Source: Polynucleobacter sp. (GTDB taxonomy: Bacteria; Pseudomonadota; Gammaproteobacteria; Burkholderiales; Burkholderiaceae). From it: a DNA stretch of 64,000 nucleotides. A model generated the notes under the pieces. That model did not search any database and had not been told where the DNA came from. It saw nothing but the letters and a program-made list of their open reading frames with translations. The first letter of the stretch is position 1. Each line of letters starts with the position of its first letter. Location: the NCBI GenBank assembly GCA_024642065.1, contig JAHEBW010000046.1, positions 97,152 to 161,151 on the forward strand, given 5' to 3'. Shown here piece after piece: positions 39,824 to 49,782 of this stretch. The position numbers were made by a program, and so were the translations under genes.

Positions 39824-39950
39824 CTTTTTATCCCCAACTTGAGCGCCATAGGCAATCAGTCTTGGTTCCGTTGAGGGGCCCTTTGCCTTGCGGCTAAAAC
39901 CCCGGATTTATACTACTGAATCAATTTCTTTCCACATACGATCCTGGAAA
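39824..39950 (-). promoter_or_regulatory. 5' leader of rplN with dyads
   Basis: If the promoter at 39958-39986 is used, the rplN mRNA carries about 125 untranslated bases. CTTTCCA/TGGAAAG arms (39928-39934 and 39945-39951) lie at its start, and a GC-rich region around 39870-39905 can fold further. A role in ribosomal-protein feedback is possible but unproven. Confidence 0.4.
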
Positions 39951-39957
39951 GCCCTCT

Positions 39958-39986
39958 ACTATAACAGGCTCACAAGTTGTTTGCAA
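39958..39986 (-). promoter_or_regulatory. Internal sigma-70-like promoter ahead of rplN
   Basis: On the minus strand TTGCAA (39981-39986) and TATAGT (39958-39963) are exactly 17 bases apart, in the rpsQ-rplN gap. The same two hexamers and spacing occur at gltB. AACAGGCT/AGCCTGTT arms flank the -35 region. Confidence 0.6.
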
Positions 39987-40004
39987 GCCTGTTTTCTTAG
40001 TTTT

Positions 40005-40277
40005 TTAGATGCCTTTTGAGGCTTCTACCAAACGTGTAACTACCCAAGACTTGCTACGTGAAATTGGCTTAGATTCTGCAATTTCAACTGTATCGCCGTC
40101 TTTATATTGGTTAGCTTCGTCATGCGCATGGTATTTCTTTGATTTAGCAACATATTTGCCATACAAAGGATGTTTTACGCGACGCTCAACCAATACGGTT
40201 ACCGTTTTTTGCATCTTGTCGCTTACAACGCGACCGATCAAAGTACGGCGCAATGATTTTTTTGTAGTTTCAGTCAT
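40005..40277 (-). CDS. rpsQ: 30S ribosomal protein S17
   Basis: S17 (90 residues) is an OB-fold protein binding the 5' domain of 16S rRNA. It shows [33 protein letters not shown]. Its ATG overlaps the rpmC stop by one base (TAATG). It is the last gene before the rplN promoter. Confidence 0.97.
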   Translation of the reverse strand: MTETTKKSLRRTLIGRVVSDKMQKTVTVLVERRVKHPLYGKYVAKSKKYHAHDEANQYKDGDTVEIAESKPISRSKSWVVTRLVEASKGI

Positions 40278-40471
40278 TATTTTTGGCTCGCTTTCTGGGC
40301 AATAACAGTTTTCACACGAGCGATGTCGCGCTTTACTTTGCCAAGTTGGCTAGTATCTGTAAGTTGCTGCGTGCCCTTTTGCATACGCAATTTAAATTGG
40401 GCTTTTAGCAATTCAGATAACTCATTGTTTAAAGAGTTAACGTCTTTAGCGTTTAAATCGGAAGCTTTCAT
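40277..40471 (-). CDS. rpmC: 50S ribosomal protein L29
   Basis: L29 (64 residues) is a two-helix protein at the peptide exit tunnel that binds trigger factor and SRP. It shows [20 protein letters not shown] and [28 protein letters not shown]. It lies between rplP and rpsQ. Confidence 0.96.
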   Translation of the reverse strand: MKASDLNAKDVNSLNNELSELLKAQFKLRMQKGTQQLTDTSQLGKVKRDIARVKTVIAQKASQK

Positions 40472-40486
40472 TTTGTCCCGTCCAGA

Positions 40487-40903
40487 TTAGGCGCCAATTT
40501 GGCGCACAACAAATGTAGTTTGAATAGGCAACTTAGCAGCAGCAAGTCTAAAAGCCTCGCGCGCCAATACTTCGTCAACACCATCCATCTCGTACAACAC
40601 TTTACCTGGCTGGATTTCAGCTACGTAGTACTCTGGGTTACCTTTACCGTTACCCATACGTACTTCAGCAGGTTTTTGTGAAATTGGCTTATCTGGGAAA
40701 ATACGAATCCAGATACGACCACCACGTTTAATGTGACGTGTCATTGCACGACGAGCAGCCTCAATTTGGCGAGCCGTTAAACGACCACGACCAACTGCTT
40801 TTAAACCAAAGTCACCAAAAGACACGCTACTTCCACGTGTTGCAACACCAGTGTTGCGGCCTTTTTGTTCCTTACGGTACTTACGACGTTTTGGTTGCAA
40901 CAT
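40487..40903 (-). CDS. rplP: 50S ribosomal protein L16
   Basis: L16 (138 residues) organises the A-site region of 23S rRNA. It begins [21 protein letters not shown] and contains [20 protein letters not shown] and [21 protein letters not shown]. It is separated from rpsC by two bases. Confidence 0.98.
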   Translation of the reverse strand: MLQPKRRKYRKEQKGRNTGVATRGSSVSFGDFGLKAVGRGRLTARQIEAARRAMTRHIKRGGRIWIRIFPDKPISQKPAEVRMGNGKGNPEYYVAEIQPGKVLYEMDGVDEVLAREAFRLAAAKLPIQTTFVVRQIGA

Positions 40904-40905
40904 AA

Positions 40906-41718
40906 TTATTCTCCAGCCTTCTCAGCAGGCTTAGTTACTTTGCGCACGCGTTTTACGGCTGGCTTAGCATCACCTGCTGGCTTATCTCCATCTTCCTTGG
41001 CTTTACGTGGGGCACGTGTACCTGGACGACGAGCTTTTTTCTCTTGATCAGCTTCTGGTGAAGCTGGTGCAACTGCGTTTACATCTGTACGACCTAATGT
41101 GTCGCCTTTGTAAACCCAAACTTTTACACCGATAATGCCGTATGTTGTTTCAGCTTCTGAAGTTGCATAGTCAATATCAGCCTTCAAAGTATGAAGAGGT
41201 ACTCTTCCTTCGCGATACCATTCTGTACGAGCAATTTCAGCACCGTTCAAGCGACCTGCACTCATGATCTTGATACCTTGAGCACCTAAACGCATTGCGC
41301 TTTGCATCGCACGCTTCATGGCACGACGGAACATAATACGTTTTTCAAGCTGTTGTGTAATTGAGTCAGCGATTAACTGAGCATCAACTTCTGGCTTACG
41401 AATTTCTTCGATATTCACGTGAACTGGAACACCCATGCGCTTTTGTAATTCTTTGCGCAATACTTCGATGTCTTCACCTTTTTTACCAATAACAACACCA
41501 GGACGTGAGCTGTAAATTGTGATCTTTGCGTTCTTTGCAGGACGCTCAATGATCACCTTGCTCACTGATGCATTTTTCAATTTCTTCTTAAGGTAGCTAC
41601 GTACTTCAACGTCTTCTTGCAACATTTTTGCAAAGTCGTTGCTGTTGGCATACCAGCGTGAAGTCCAGTTACGGCTTACCGAGAGACGAAATCCGGTTGG
41701 ATGTATTTTCTGACCCAT
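40906..41718 (-). CDS. rpsC: 30S ribosomal protein S3 with basic C-terminal tail
   Basis: S3 (270 residues) lies at the mRNA entry site and has mRNA helicase activity with S4. It begins [18 protein letters not shown], has the KH domain ([19 protein letters not shown]) and the [30 protein letters not shown] signature. The tail of about 50 residues after [10 protein letters not shown] is Lys, Pro and Ala-rich; it makes the protein longer than E. coli S3 (233) but is usual in Burkholderiales. Confidence 0.97.
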   Translation of the reverse strand: MGQKIHPTGFRLSVSRNWTSRWYANSNDFAKMLQEDVEVRSYLKKKLKNASVSKVIIERPAKNAKITIYSSRPGVVIGKKGEDIEVLRKELQKRMGVPVHVNIEEIRKPEVDAQLIADSITQQLEKRIMFRRAMKRAMQSAMRLGAQGIKIMSAGRLNGAEIARTEWYREGRVPLHTLKADIDYATSEAETTYGIIGVKVWVYKGDTLGRTDVNAVAPASPEADQEKKARRPGTRAPRKAKEDGDKPAGDAKPAVKRVRKVTKPAEKAGE

Positions 41719-41727
41719 GTCTCTTCC

Positions 41728-42057
41728 TTAGTTGCTCAAAGTCACAGTAATGTGACAAGTTTGCTTTTCAATTTTGTTGCCACGACCCTTAGCACGAGCT
41801 GTAAAACGCTTGAGCGAAGTTGCCTTATCTACTGTGACAGCTTTTACCTTGAGCTCATCAATATCAGCACCTGAGTTGTGCTCCGCGTTAGCGATAGCAG
41901 ACTCAACTACTTTCTTCATGATGAACGCAGCCTTTTTAGGGCTAAAAGTTAGGATGTTTAAAGCGCGTGCAATTGGCAAGCCACGAATTTGGTCAGCAAC
42001 CAAACGAGTTTTTTGCGCAGAAATGCGGGCGCTGCGGTGAATAGCTTTAGATTCCAT
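41728..42057 (-). CDS. rplV: 50S ribosomal protein L22
   Basis: L22 (109 residues) reaches into the exit tunnel with its beta hairpin. It shows [26 protein letters not shown] and the tip [22 protein letters not shown], without insertions of the kind linked to macrolide resistance. Confidence 0.97.
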   Translation of the reverse strand: MESKAIHRSARISAQKTRLVADQIRGLPIARALNILTFSPKKAAFIMKKVVESAIANAEHNSGADIDELKVKAVTVDKATSLKRFTARAKGRGNKIEKQTCHITVTLSN

Positions 42058-42066
42058 ATCGTCCTC

Positions 42067-42342
42067 TTACTTCTTAGCTTTTTTATCGGCCGCATGACCT
42101 TTAAACGTGCGCGTAAGCGCAAACTCACCTAGCTTATGTCCAACCATGTTTTCAGTGATGTACACAGGTACATGCTGACGACCATTGTGAACGGCAATCG
42201 TGAGACCAATGAAGTCAGGGAGAATGGTCGAACGGCGTGACCATGTCTTGATAGGCTTCTTATCTTTGTTGGCTACTGCAGTTTCAACCTTTTTAACGAG
42301 GCTAACTTCGCAGAATGGGCCTTTTTTAGCTGAGCGCGTCAT
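42067..42342 (-). CDS. rpsS: 30S ribosomal protein S19
   Basis: S19 (91 residues) binds the 30S head with S13. It starts [20 protein letters not shown] and contains [23 protein letters not shown] and [18 protein letters not shown]. It lies between rplB and rplV. Confidence 0.98.
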   Translation of the reverse strand: MTRSAKKGPFCEVSLVKKVETAVANKDKKPIKTWSRRSTILPDFIGLTIAVHNGRQHVPVYITENMVGHKLGEFALTRTFKGHAADKKAKK

Positions 42343-42360
42343 GTCTATTTCCTTATTCTA

Positions 42361-43191
42361 TTAGCGCTTTTGACGACGTTGAGCAATCATGCTTGTCGTA
42401 CGCTTATTGCGACGTGTTCTGTAACCCTTAGTTGGTGTGCCCCATGGAGATACTGGAACACGACCTTCACCTGTACGACCTTCACCACCACCATGTGGGT
42501 GATCGACCGGGTTCATTGCAACACCGCGAACTGTTGGACGAATACCGCGCCAGCGATTTGCACCAGCTTTACCGATTTGACGTAGGCTATGCTCTTCATT
42601 ACCTACTTCACCAATCGTTGCACGACATTCAATGTGTACACGACGAACTTCACCAGAGCGCAAACGCACCTGACCGTATACACCTTCACGAGCTAGAAGC
42701 ACTGCTGAACCGCCAGCAGTACGAACCATCTGAGCACCTTTACCCGGCAACATTTCCACGCAGTGGATTGTGCTACCAACAGGAATATTTCTTAATGGCA
42801 AGTTGTTACCAACTTTAATTGGAGCCTCTGAACCACTCATGATAGCTTGACCAACTACTGCACCTTTAGGAGCAATAATGTAGCGACGCTCACCATCTGC
42901 AAATAGCAACAATGCTAAGTTTGCACTGCGGTTTGGATCGTATTCAAGACGTTCAATTTTCGCTGGAATACCATCTTTGTCATTACGCTTAAAGTCAACA
43001 ACACGATAGTGATGCTTATGACCACCGCCTTTATGACGTGTTGTGATGTGACCGTTATTGTTACGACCAGATTTTTGATGTTGTGGCTCTAACAAACCAG
43101 CAAAAGGTTTACCCTTGTGCAGGTCTGGATTGACCACTTTCACCATCGAGCGACGTCCTGGTGACGTCGGTTTGGTTTTCATTAGCGGCAT
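42361..43191 (-). CDS. rplB: 50S ribosomal protein L2
   Basis: L2 (276 residues) is needed for subunit association and peptidyl transferase structure. It shows [15 protein letters not shown], the [18 protein letters not shown] stretch and the C-terminal [17 protein letters not shown] with the conserved histidine of that region. It lies between rplW and rpsS. Confidence 0.98.
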   Translation of the reverse strand: MPLMKTKPTSPGRRSMVKVVNPDLHKGKPFAGLLEPQHQKSGRNNNGHITTRHKGGGHKHHYRVVDFKRNDKDGIPAKIERLEYDPNRSANLALLLFADGERRYIIAPKGAVVGQAIMSGSEAPIKVGNNLPLRNIPVGSTIHCVEMLPGKGAQMVRTAGGSAVLLAREGVYGQVRLRSGEVRRVHIECRATIGEVGNEEHSLRQIGKAGANRWRGIRPTVRGVAMNPVDHPHGGGEGRTGEGRVPVSPWGTPTKGYRTRRNKRTTSMIAQRRQKR

Positions 43192-43193
43192 AA

Positions 43194-43508
43194 TTAATTT
43201 GCCTCCGCTTCAAAGTTGATTTCTTGACCAGGCTTCAAGCAAACATAAGCCTTCTTAGTATGGTTGCGACGACCTTCAAAACGGCCAAAGCGCTTTGCTT
43301 TACCTTTTTGATTAACAACCTGTACTGACTCAACCTGCACTTTGAATAGCAATTCAACAGCAGCTTTAATTTCTAGTTTGTTTGCATCGCGCATAACTTG
43401 GAAAACCACTTGTTCATTCTTTTCAGCAACCATTGTTGCTTTTTCAGAAATCACTGGGCCAACCAATACTTGCATTAAGCGATGATCATTTTTACGTGTA
43501 GCGATCAT
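43194..43508 (-). CDS. rplW: 50S ribosomal protein L23
   Basis: L23 (104 residues) is the chief docking site at the tunnel exit for trigger factor and SRP. It shows [20 protein letters not shown] and [20 protein letters not shown]. It overlaps rplD by 4 bases. Confidence 0.97.
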   Translation of the reverse strand: MIATRKNDHRLMQVLVGPVISEKATMVAEKNEQVVFQVMRDANKLEIKAAVELLFKVQVESVQVVNQKGKAKRFGRFEGRRNHTKKAYVCLKPGQEINFEAEAN

Positions 43509-44125
43509 TTGAGCATCTCCTCAATTTGAGCAACAGCAGACTTCAAGATCAATACTTTCTGGAAATGAATCAAAGAAAGCGGATCTGCGTGCTGAGCTTC
43601 AACCACACCAACTTTATGCAAGTTACGTGAAGCTAAATACAAATTCTCATCAACCTTATCAGCAATGATAAGAACTGATTCCAAGCCCATTGCTTTAACT
43701 TTTTCAGCTAAAAGCTTAGTTTTTGGTGCGTCAACTGTGAATGTCTCAACAATGTTAAGACGACCTTCACGAGCCAACTGAGAGAAGATTGAACGCATAC
43801 CTGCGCGATACATCTTCTTGTTAACTTTTTGTGAGAAGTTTTCTTCTGGTGAGTTAGGGAATATACGACCACCCCCGCGCCACAATGGTGAAGATGACAT
43901 ACCAGCACGAGCACGGCCAGTACCTTTTTGGCGCCATGGCTTCTTCGTAGTATGTTTAACTTGTTCACGGTCTTTTTGAGCACGGTTACCGCTACGAGCG
44001 TTGGCTTGATAAGCAACAACGATCTGGTGAACCAATGCTTCGTTATATTCACGCTCGAAAACTTCTGGAGAAGCAGAAACGCCTGCACCCAGTTTTCCGT
44101 CAGCTTGTAGGAGCTTTAATTCCAT
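43505..44125 (-). CDS. rplD: 50S ribosomal protein L4
   Basis: L4 (206 residues) reaches the tunnel constriction and in E. coli represses the S10 operon. The extended loop shows [25 protein letters not shown]. It lies between rplC and rplW. Confidence 0.97.
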   Translation of the reverse strand: MELKLLQADGKLGAGVSASPEVFEREYNEALVHQIVVAYQANARSGNRAQKDREQVKHTTKKPWRQKGTGRARAGMSSSPLWRGGGRIFPNSPEENFSQKVNKKMYRAGMRSIFSQLAREGRLNIVETFTVDAPKTKLLAEKVKAMGLESVLIIADKVDENLYLASRNLHKVGVVEAQHADPLSLIHFQKVLILKSAVAQIEEMLK

Positions 44126-44136
44126 GTGCGCGCTCC

Positions 44137-44787
44137 TTATTTAGCAGCAGCAGTTTTAACTGCTGGAGTGATGATGACTTTGCCGCCACGTGAACCTGGA
44201 ACTGCACCTTTAATCAAGAGCAATTTACGTTCAGCGTCAATACGAGCAACTTCAAGGTTTTGAACTGTGCGTGTTACGTCACCTAAGTGACCTGTCATAC
44301 GCTTACCTGGGAAAACACGACCTGGATCCTGAGCCATACCGATAGAGCCAGGAACGTTATGTGAACGTGAGTTACCGTGTGATGCACGACCAGAAGCAAA
44401 GTGGTAACGCTTAATAGTACCGGCGTAACCCTTACCAATCGTTGTACCTTGCACGTCAACTTTTTGACCAACTGCAAATGTATCAAGACCGATAATGTCG
44501 CCAACTTTAAGCTCACCAGCTTTAGCTGCGTCAATGCGGAATTCGTTTAATGCGCTACCTGCTAATACACCAGCTTTCGCATAGTGACCAGCTTGAGGTT
44601 TAACAACGCGTGAAGCACGGCGAGTTCCGAAAGCTAACTGTACAGCTGTATAGCCGTCAGTTTCTTCAGTTTTAACTTGCGCAATGCGGTTATCGCTAAC
44701 ATCGATAACTGTGACCGGTACAGCATCACCCTCTTCTGTGAAGAGGCGGGTCATGCCGACCTTACGGCCGATCAAGCCTAGGCTCAT
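44137..44787 (-). CDS. rplC: 50S ribosomal protein L3
   Basis: L3 (216 residues) is an early 23S-binding protein whose loop approaches the peptidyl transferase centre. It begins [20 protein letters not shown] and has [21 protein letters not shown] with the conserved glutamine-methylation region [10 protein letters not shown] 138-base gap holding a promoter separates it from rpsJ. Confidence 0.98.
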   Translation of the reverse strand: MSLGLIGRKVGMTRLFTEEGDAVPVTVIDVSDNRIAQVKTEETDGYTAVQLAFGTRRASRVVKPQAGHYAKAGVLAGSALNEFRIDAAKAGELKVGDIIGLDTFAVGQKVDVQGTTIGKGYAGTIKRYHFASGRASHGNSRSHNVPGSIGMAQDPGRVFPGKRMTGHLGDVTRTVQNLEVARIDAERKLLLIKGAVPGSRGGKVIITPAVKTAAAK

Positions 44788-44881
44788 ATTAATACTCCAA
44801 TGCTGACTACGATTGGCCAGCGGAAATTTATAAATAGTACTTTTTTAACAACTTTTCCCACACTTTTCTGGGAAGCCTGCT

Positions 44882-44910
44882 ATTGTAGCGCCTTTTTTGG
44901 GGCCCTGCAA
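44882..44910 (-). promoter_or_regulatory. Sigma-70-like promoter between rpsJ and rplC
   Basis: On the minus strand TTGCAG (44905-44910) and TACAAT (44882-44887) are exactly 17 bases apart. It would give an rplC mRNA with a leader of about 85 bases holding a small hairpin (TTCCCA/TGGGAA, 44855-44874). Confidence 0.6.
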
Positions 44911-44925
44911 TAGCAGTTAATGCAA

Positions 44926-45237
44926 TTACTGAAGCTTAATTTCGACATCCACACCAGCTGGAAGGTCTAATTTCATCAATGCATCAACAGTTTTTTCTGT
45001 TGGATCAACGATATCCATCAAGCGTAAGTGTGTACGGATCTCTAATTGATCACGTGAAGTCTTATTAACGTGTGGTGAACGTAGGATGTCAAAACGCTCA
45101 ATACGTGTTGGCAAAGGTACTGGACCCTTAACAACCGCACCTGTGCGCTTAGCTGTGTCTACGATCTCAGCAGCTGACTGGTCGATTAAACGATAGTCAA
45201 AAGCTTTTAATCTGATACGAATTTTTTGATTTTGCAT
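44926..45237 (-). CDS. rpsJ: 30S ribosomal protein S10 (NusE)
   Basis: S10 (103 residues) is part of the 30S head and, as NusE, links NusG and antitermination complexes. It shows [17 protein letters not shown] and [22 protein letters not shown]. It is separated from rplC by a promoter-bearing gap and from tuf by 93 bases. Confidence 0.98.
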   Translation of the reverse strand: MQNQKIRIRLKAFDYRLIDQSAAEIVDTAKRTGAVVKGPVPLPTRIERFDILRSPHVNKTSRDQLEIRTHLRLMDIVDPTEKTVDALMKLDLPAGVDVEIKLQ

Positions 45238-45270
45238 TTTTTATCCTAAAGAGCAGTGCGATGTTGTCGC

Positions 45271-45300
45271 GATATAACTAAAGAGCGCGGTGGCACGCAA
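45271..45300 (-). promoter_or_regulatory. Possible promoter ahead of rpsJ
   Basis: TTGCGT (45295-45300) and TATATC (45271-45276) lie 18 bases apart on the minus strand in the tuf-rpsJ gap. A dyad CGGTGGC/GCCACCG (45288-45314) overlaps the -35 box. The hexamers are imperfect, so this is a candidate only. Confidence 0.35.
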
Positions 45301-45329
45301 CATTCGCGCCACCGTTTTCTGCAAAACTA

Positions 45330-46532
<1,203 letters not shown>

Positions 46533-46558
46533 TAATTCAAATAATTGTTAATTAAAAA

Positions 46559-48661
46559 TTACTTAGACTTTGCAGCAATCACTGCATCAGCCACGTTCTT
46601 TGGAGCCTCAGAATAATGTTTGAATTCCATGGTGTAAGTTGCACGACCTTGAGTCAATGAACGTAAACCTGTTGAATAACCAAACATCTCAGCCAAAGGC
46701 ACTTCAGCGCGAACAATCTTGCCGCCGCCAGGAATGTCATCCATACCTTGCAAAATACCGCGACGTGAAGACAAGTCACCCATTACGTTACCCATGAAGT
46801 CTTCTGGAGTTTCAACTTCAACAGACATCATTGGCTCTAGCAATACTGGGCTAGCTCTACGCATACCTTCTTTGAACGCCATTGAACCGGCCATTCTGAA
46901 AGCATTTTCGTTTGAGTCAACATCATGGTATGAACCAAAGAACAATGTTGCTTTGATGTCTACAACTGGGTAACCAGCTAACACACCGTTGTTCAATGTT
47001 TCTTGAATACCTTTATCTACCGCAGGAATGTATTCACGAGGAACTACACCACCCTTAATAGCGTCAACGAACTCAAAACCTTTACCTGGTTCTTGTGGTT
47101 CTAGTTTTAAAACTACGTGACCATACTGACCACGACCACCAGACTGCTTAACAAACTTACCTTCAACTTCTTCGCAAACCTTGCGGATTGTTTCGCGGTA
47201 AGCAACCTGTGGTTTACCAACAGTTGCTTCAACACCAAACTCACGCTTCATACGGTCAACCAAAATTTCCAAGTGCAACTCGCCCATACCGGAAATAATT
47301 GTTTGGCCAGATTCTTCGTCAGTCTTAACGCGGAATGAAGGATCTTCTTGTGCTAAACGATTCAACGCTAAGCCCATCTTCTCTTGGTCAGCCTTTGTTT
47401 TTGGCTCAACAGCTTGAGAAATAACTGGCTCTGGGAAAACCATGCGCTCTAAAACGATAACGCTATCTGGATCACAAAGAGTTTCGCCTGTTGTTGCTTC
47501 TTTCAAACCAACGGCAGCAGCGATATCGCCAGCATGAACTTCTTTAATTTCTTCACGTTGGTTAGCATGCATCTGAAGAATACGGCCAAGACGCTCTTTC
47601 TTACCCTTGATTGGGTTGTAAACAGTGTCGCCAGACTTCACGATGCCTGAGTAAACGCGGAAGAAAATTAACTGACCAACGAATGGGTCTGTCATGATCT
47701 TAAATGCCAATGCTGAGAATTTCTCATCATCTGCAGCTTTACGCTCACCTTGTGTACCGTCTTCTAATTCACCTGTTACAGGTGGAATGTCGATTGGTGA
47801 AGGCATGTAATCGATCACAGCATCCAACATCGCTTGAACGCCTTTGTTCTTAAATGCAGTACCGCACATCATTGGAACAATTTCGCCAGCAATTGTGCGA
47901 ACACGTAATGCTTTTTTGATTTCTTCTTCAGTTAAAGCTTCGCCGCCTAAATATTTGTTCATCAAATCTTCTGATGATTCAGCCGCTGCTTCAACCATTT
48001 TTTCACGCCATTCATCAGCACTTGCTTGTAACTCTGCTGGAATGTCTTCGTATGTAAATTTAGTACCTTGAGATGCTTCGTCCCAGAAGATAGCTTTCAT
48101 CTTCACTAGGTCAACAACACCCTTAAAGTTTTCTTCAGCGCCAATTGGAATTTGAATTGCAATTGGATTTGCCTTCAAACGTACACGCATTTGATCGTAT
48201 ACCTTGAAGAAGTTGGCACCAGTACGGTCCATCTTGTTCACAAACGCTAAACGAGGAACTTTATATTTGTTTGCTTGACGCCATACTGTTTCTGATTGTG
48301 GCTGAACACCACCTACAGCACAGTAAACCATACAAGCACCGTCCAACACGCGCATTGAGCGCTCAACTTCAATTGTGAAGTCTACGTGACCCGGTGTATC
48401 AATAATGTTAACGCGGTGTTCTGGGTAGTTACCAGCCATACCCTTCCAGAAAGCTGTTGTAGCCGCTGAAGTAATGGTGATACCACGCTCTTGCTCTTGT
48501 TCCATCCAGTCCATGGTAGCTGCGCCATCATGCACTTCGCCAATCTTGTGATTAACGCCGGTATAAAACAAAATACGTTCTGTTGTTGTCGTTTTTCCTG
48601 CGTCAATATGCGCAGAAATACCAATATTACGATAACGCTCAATAGGGGTTTTACGTGCCAC
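46559..48661 (-). CDS. fusA: Elongation factor G
   Basis: EF-G (700 residues) drives translocation and, with RRF, ribosome recycling. G1 [20 protein letters not shown]3 DTPGHVD and G4 NKMDR are present, followed by the [15 protein letters not shown] region of domain IV. Length is normal. It lies in the str operon between rpsG and tuf. Confidence 0.98.
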   Translation of the reverse strand: MARKTPIERYRNIGISAHIDAGKTTTTERILFYTGVNHKIGEVHDGAATMDWMEQEQERGITITSAATTAFWKGMAGNYPEHRVNIIDTPGHVDFTIEVERSMRVLDGACMVYCAVGGVQPQSETVWRQANKYKVPRLAFVNKMDRTGANFFKVYDQMRVRLKANPIAIQIPIGAEENFKGVVDLVKMKAIFWDEASQGTKFTYEDIPAELQASADEWREKMVEAAAESSEDLMNKYLGGEALTEEEIKKALRVRTIAGEIVPMMCGTAFKNKGVQAMLDAVIDYMPSPIDIPPVTGELEDGTQGERKAADDEKFSALAFKIMTDPFVGQLIFFRVYSGIVKSGDTVYNPIKGKKERLGRILQMHANQREEIKEVHAGDIAAAVGLKEATTGETLCDPDSVIVLERMVFPEPVISQAVEPKTKADQEKMGLALNRLAQEDPSFRVKTDEESGQTIISGMGELHLEILVDRMKREFGVEATVGKPQVAYRETIRKVCEEVEGKFVKQSGGRGQYGHVVLKLEPQEPGKGFEFVDAIKGGVVPREYIPAVDKGIQETLNNGVLAGYPVVDIKATLFFGSYHDVDSNENAFRMAGSMAFKEGMRRASPVLLEPMMSVEVETPEDFMGNVMGDLSSRRGILQGMDDIPGGGKIVRAEVPLAEMFGYSTGLRSLTQGRATYTMEFKHYSEAPKNVADAVIAAKSK

Positions 48662-48685
48662 TTTATCCTCGTCTTTTCTGAGCTG

Positions 48686-49156
48686 TTAGAAACGGAAATG
48701 AGAGAAAGCTTTGTTAGCTTCTGCCATACGGTGAACTTCATCACGCTTTTTCATCGCACCGCCACGTCCTTCAGACGCTTCGATCAATTCATTAGCAAGA
48801 CGTTGAGCCATTGATTTCTCGCCACGCTTTTTAGCTGCTTCACGCAACCAACGCATAGCCAAAGCTAAACGACGTGATGGACGAACTTCAACAGGCACCT
48901 GGTAGTTAGCACCACCAACGCGACGGCTCTTCACCTCAACGATAGGCTTAACGTTGCCCATTGCAATTGAGAATACTTCTAGAGGTTCTTTGTTGGCTTT
49001 CTTTTCGATGTGCTCGAAAGCGCCATAAACGATACGTTCTGCAACGGATTTTTTACCATCCAACATCAAAACGTTCATGAATTTAGCAACTTCAACGTTT
49101 CCAAACTTTGGATCCGGAAGAATTTCACGCTTGGGTACTTCGCGACGACGCGGCAT
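48686..49156 (-). CDS. rpsG: 30S ribosomal protein S7
   Basis: S7 (156 residues) starts assembly of the 30S head. It begins [19 protein letters not shown] and has [23 protein letters not shown]. In E. coli S7 also represses its own operon by binding the rpsL-rpsG spacer; the structured spacer here fits that. Confidence 0.98.
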   Translation of the reverse strand: MPRRREVPKREILPDPKFGNVEVAKFMNVLMLDGKKSVAERIVYGAFEHIEKKANKEPLEVFSIAMGNVKPIVEVKSRRVGGANYQVPVEVRPSRRLALAMRWLREAAKKRGEKSMAQRLANELIEASEGRGGAMKKRDEVHRMAEANKAFSHFRF

Positions 49157-49283
49157 TACAACTCCTAATTTTATTCAGTTAGAGGACCATTCCTCAAAGT
49201 TACTCAACTAGATCACAATTGATCCGAAGTAACCACTTACTTAGCTAGCTCCAATTGAGCTAGCTACTTACGCAAAAAAGCTA
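49157..49283 (-). promoter_or_regulatory. Structured rpsL-rpsG spacer, possible S7 binding site
   Basis: Two hairpins lie in this 127-base spacer. One has perfect 10-base arms TAGCTAGCTC/GAGCTAGCTA (49242-49266). The other has GTTACT/AGTAAC arms around an inner GATC pair (49199-49233). The position equals the E. coli S7 autoregulatory region; S7 binding here is inferred. Confidence 0.5.
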
Positions 49284-49661
49284 TTAAGCTTTCTTAGCGC
49301 GCTTCGCACCATACTTGGAGCGAGATTGCTTACGGTCTTTAACGCCTTGCAAGTCAAGTGAACCACGCACGATGTGATAACGCACACCTGGCAAGTCTTT
49401 CACACGACCACCGCGGATAAGAACCACTGAGTGTTCCTGCAAATTGTGGCCTTCACCACCAATGTAGGAAATCACTTCAAATCCATTAGTCAAGCGTACT
49501 TTAGCTACTTTACGCAAAGCCGAGTTAGGCTTCTTTGGAGTAGTTGTATATACGCGAGTACATACGCCACGGCGCTGAGGACAGTTCTCAAGCGCAGGGC
49601 TCTTACTTTTTACGATCTCAGAAGTACGTGGACTTCTAAGTAATTGATTAATTGTTGGCAT
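49284..49661 (-). CDS. rpsL: 30S ribosomal protein S12
   Basis: S12 (125 residues) monitors decoding in the A site. It starts [14 protein letters not shown] and has both residues linked to streptomycin in wild-type form: the lysine in [13 protein letters not shown] and the lysine in [14 protein letters not shown]. It is the first gene of the str operon. Confidence 0.98.
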   Translation of the reverse strand: MPTINQLLRSPRTSEIVKSKSPALENCPQRRGVCTRVYTTTPKKPNSALRKVAKVRLTNGFEVISYIGGEGHNLQEHSVVLIRGGRVKDLPGVRYHIVRGSLDLQGVKDRKQSRSKYGAKRAKKA

Positions 49662-49708
49662 AGCTTACTTTCAAAGCAGAAAATTCTGCGGTTTGCGAAG
49701 AACTCGAC

Positions 49709-49737
49709 ATTCTAGACCGGTCAGCTCCTGCCGTCAA
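49709..49737 (-). promoter_or_regulatory. Promoter of the str operon (rpsL)
   Basis: On the minus strand TTGACG (49732-49737) and TAGAAT (49709-49714) are exactly 17 bases apart in the rpoC-rpsL gap. A dyad of GTCAGCT/AGCTGAC with inner CCGTC/GACGG (49720-49753) overlaps the -35 box and spacer. Confidence 0.7.
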
Positions 49738-49782
49738 GACGGCAAAAGCTGACTTTTTAGGTCTATTTAGTCCTTTTTGGCC

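Noticed and set aside
40906-41060. S3 C-terminal tail as a frameshift artefact
   Set aside because: A Lys/Pro/Ala-rich extension of this length is normal for Burkholderiales S3, and the frame is clean.
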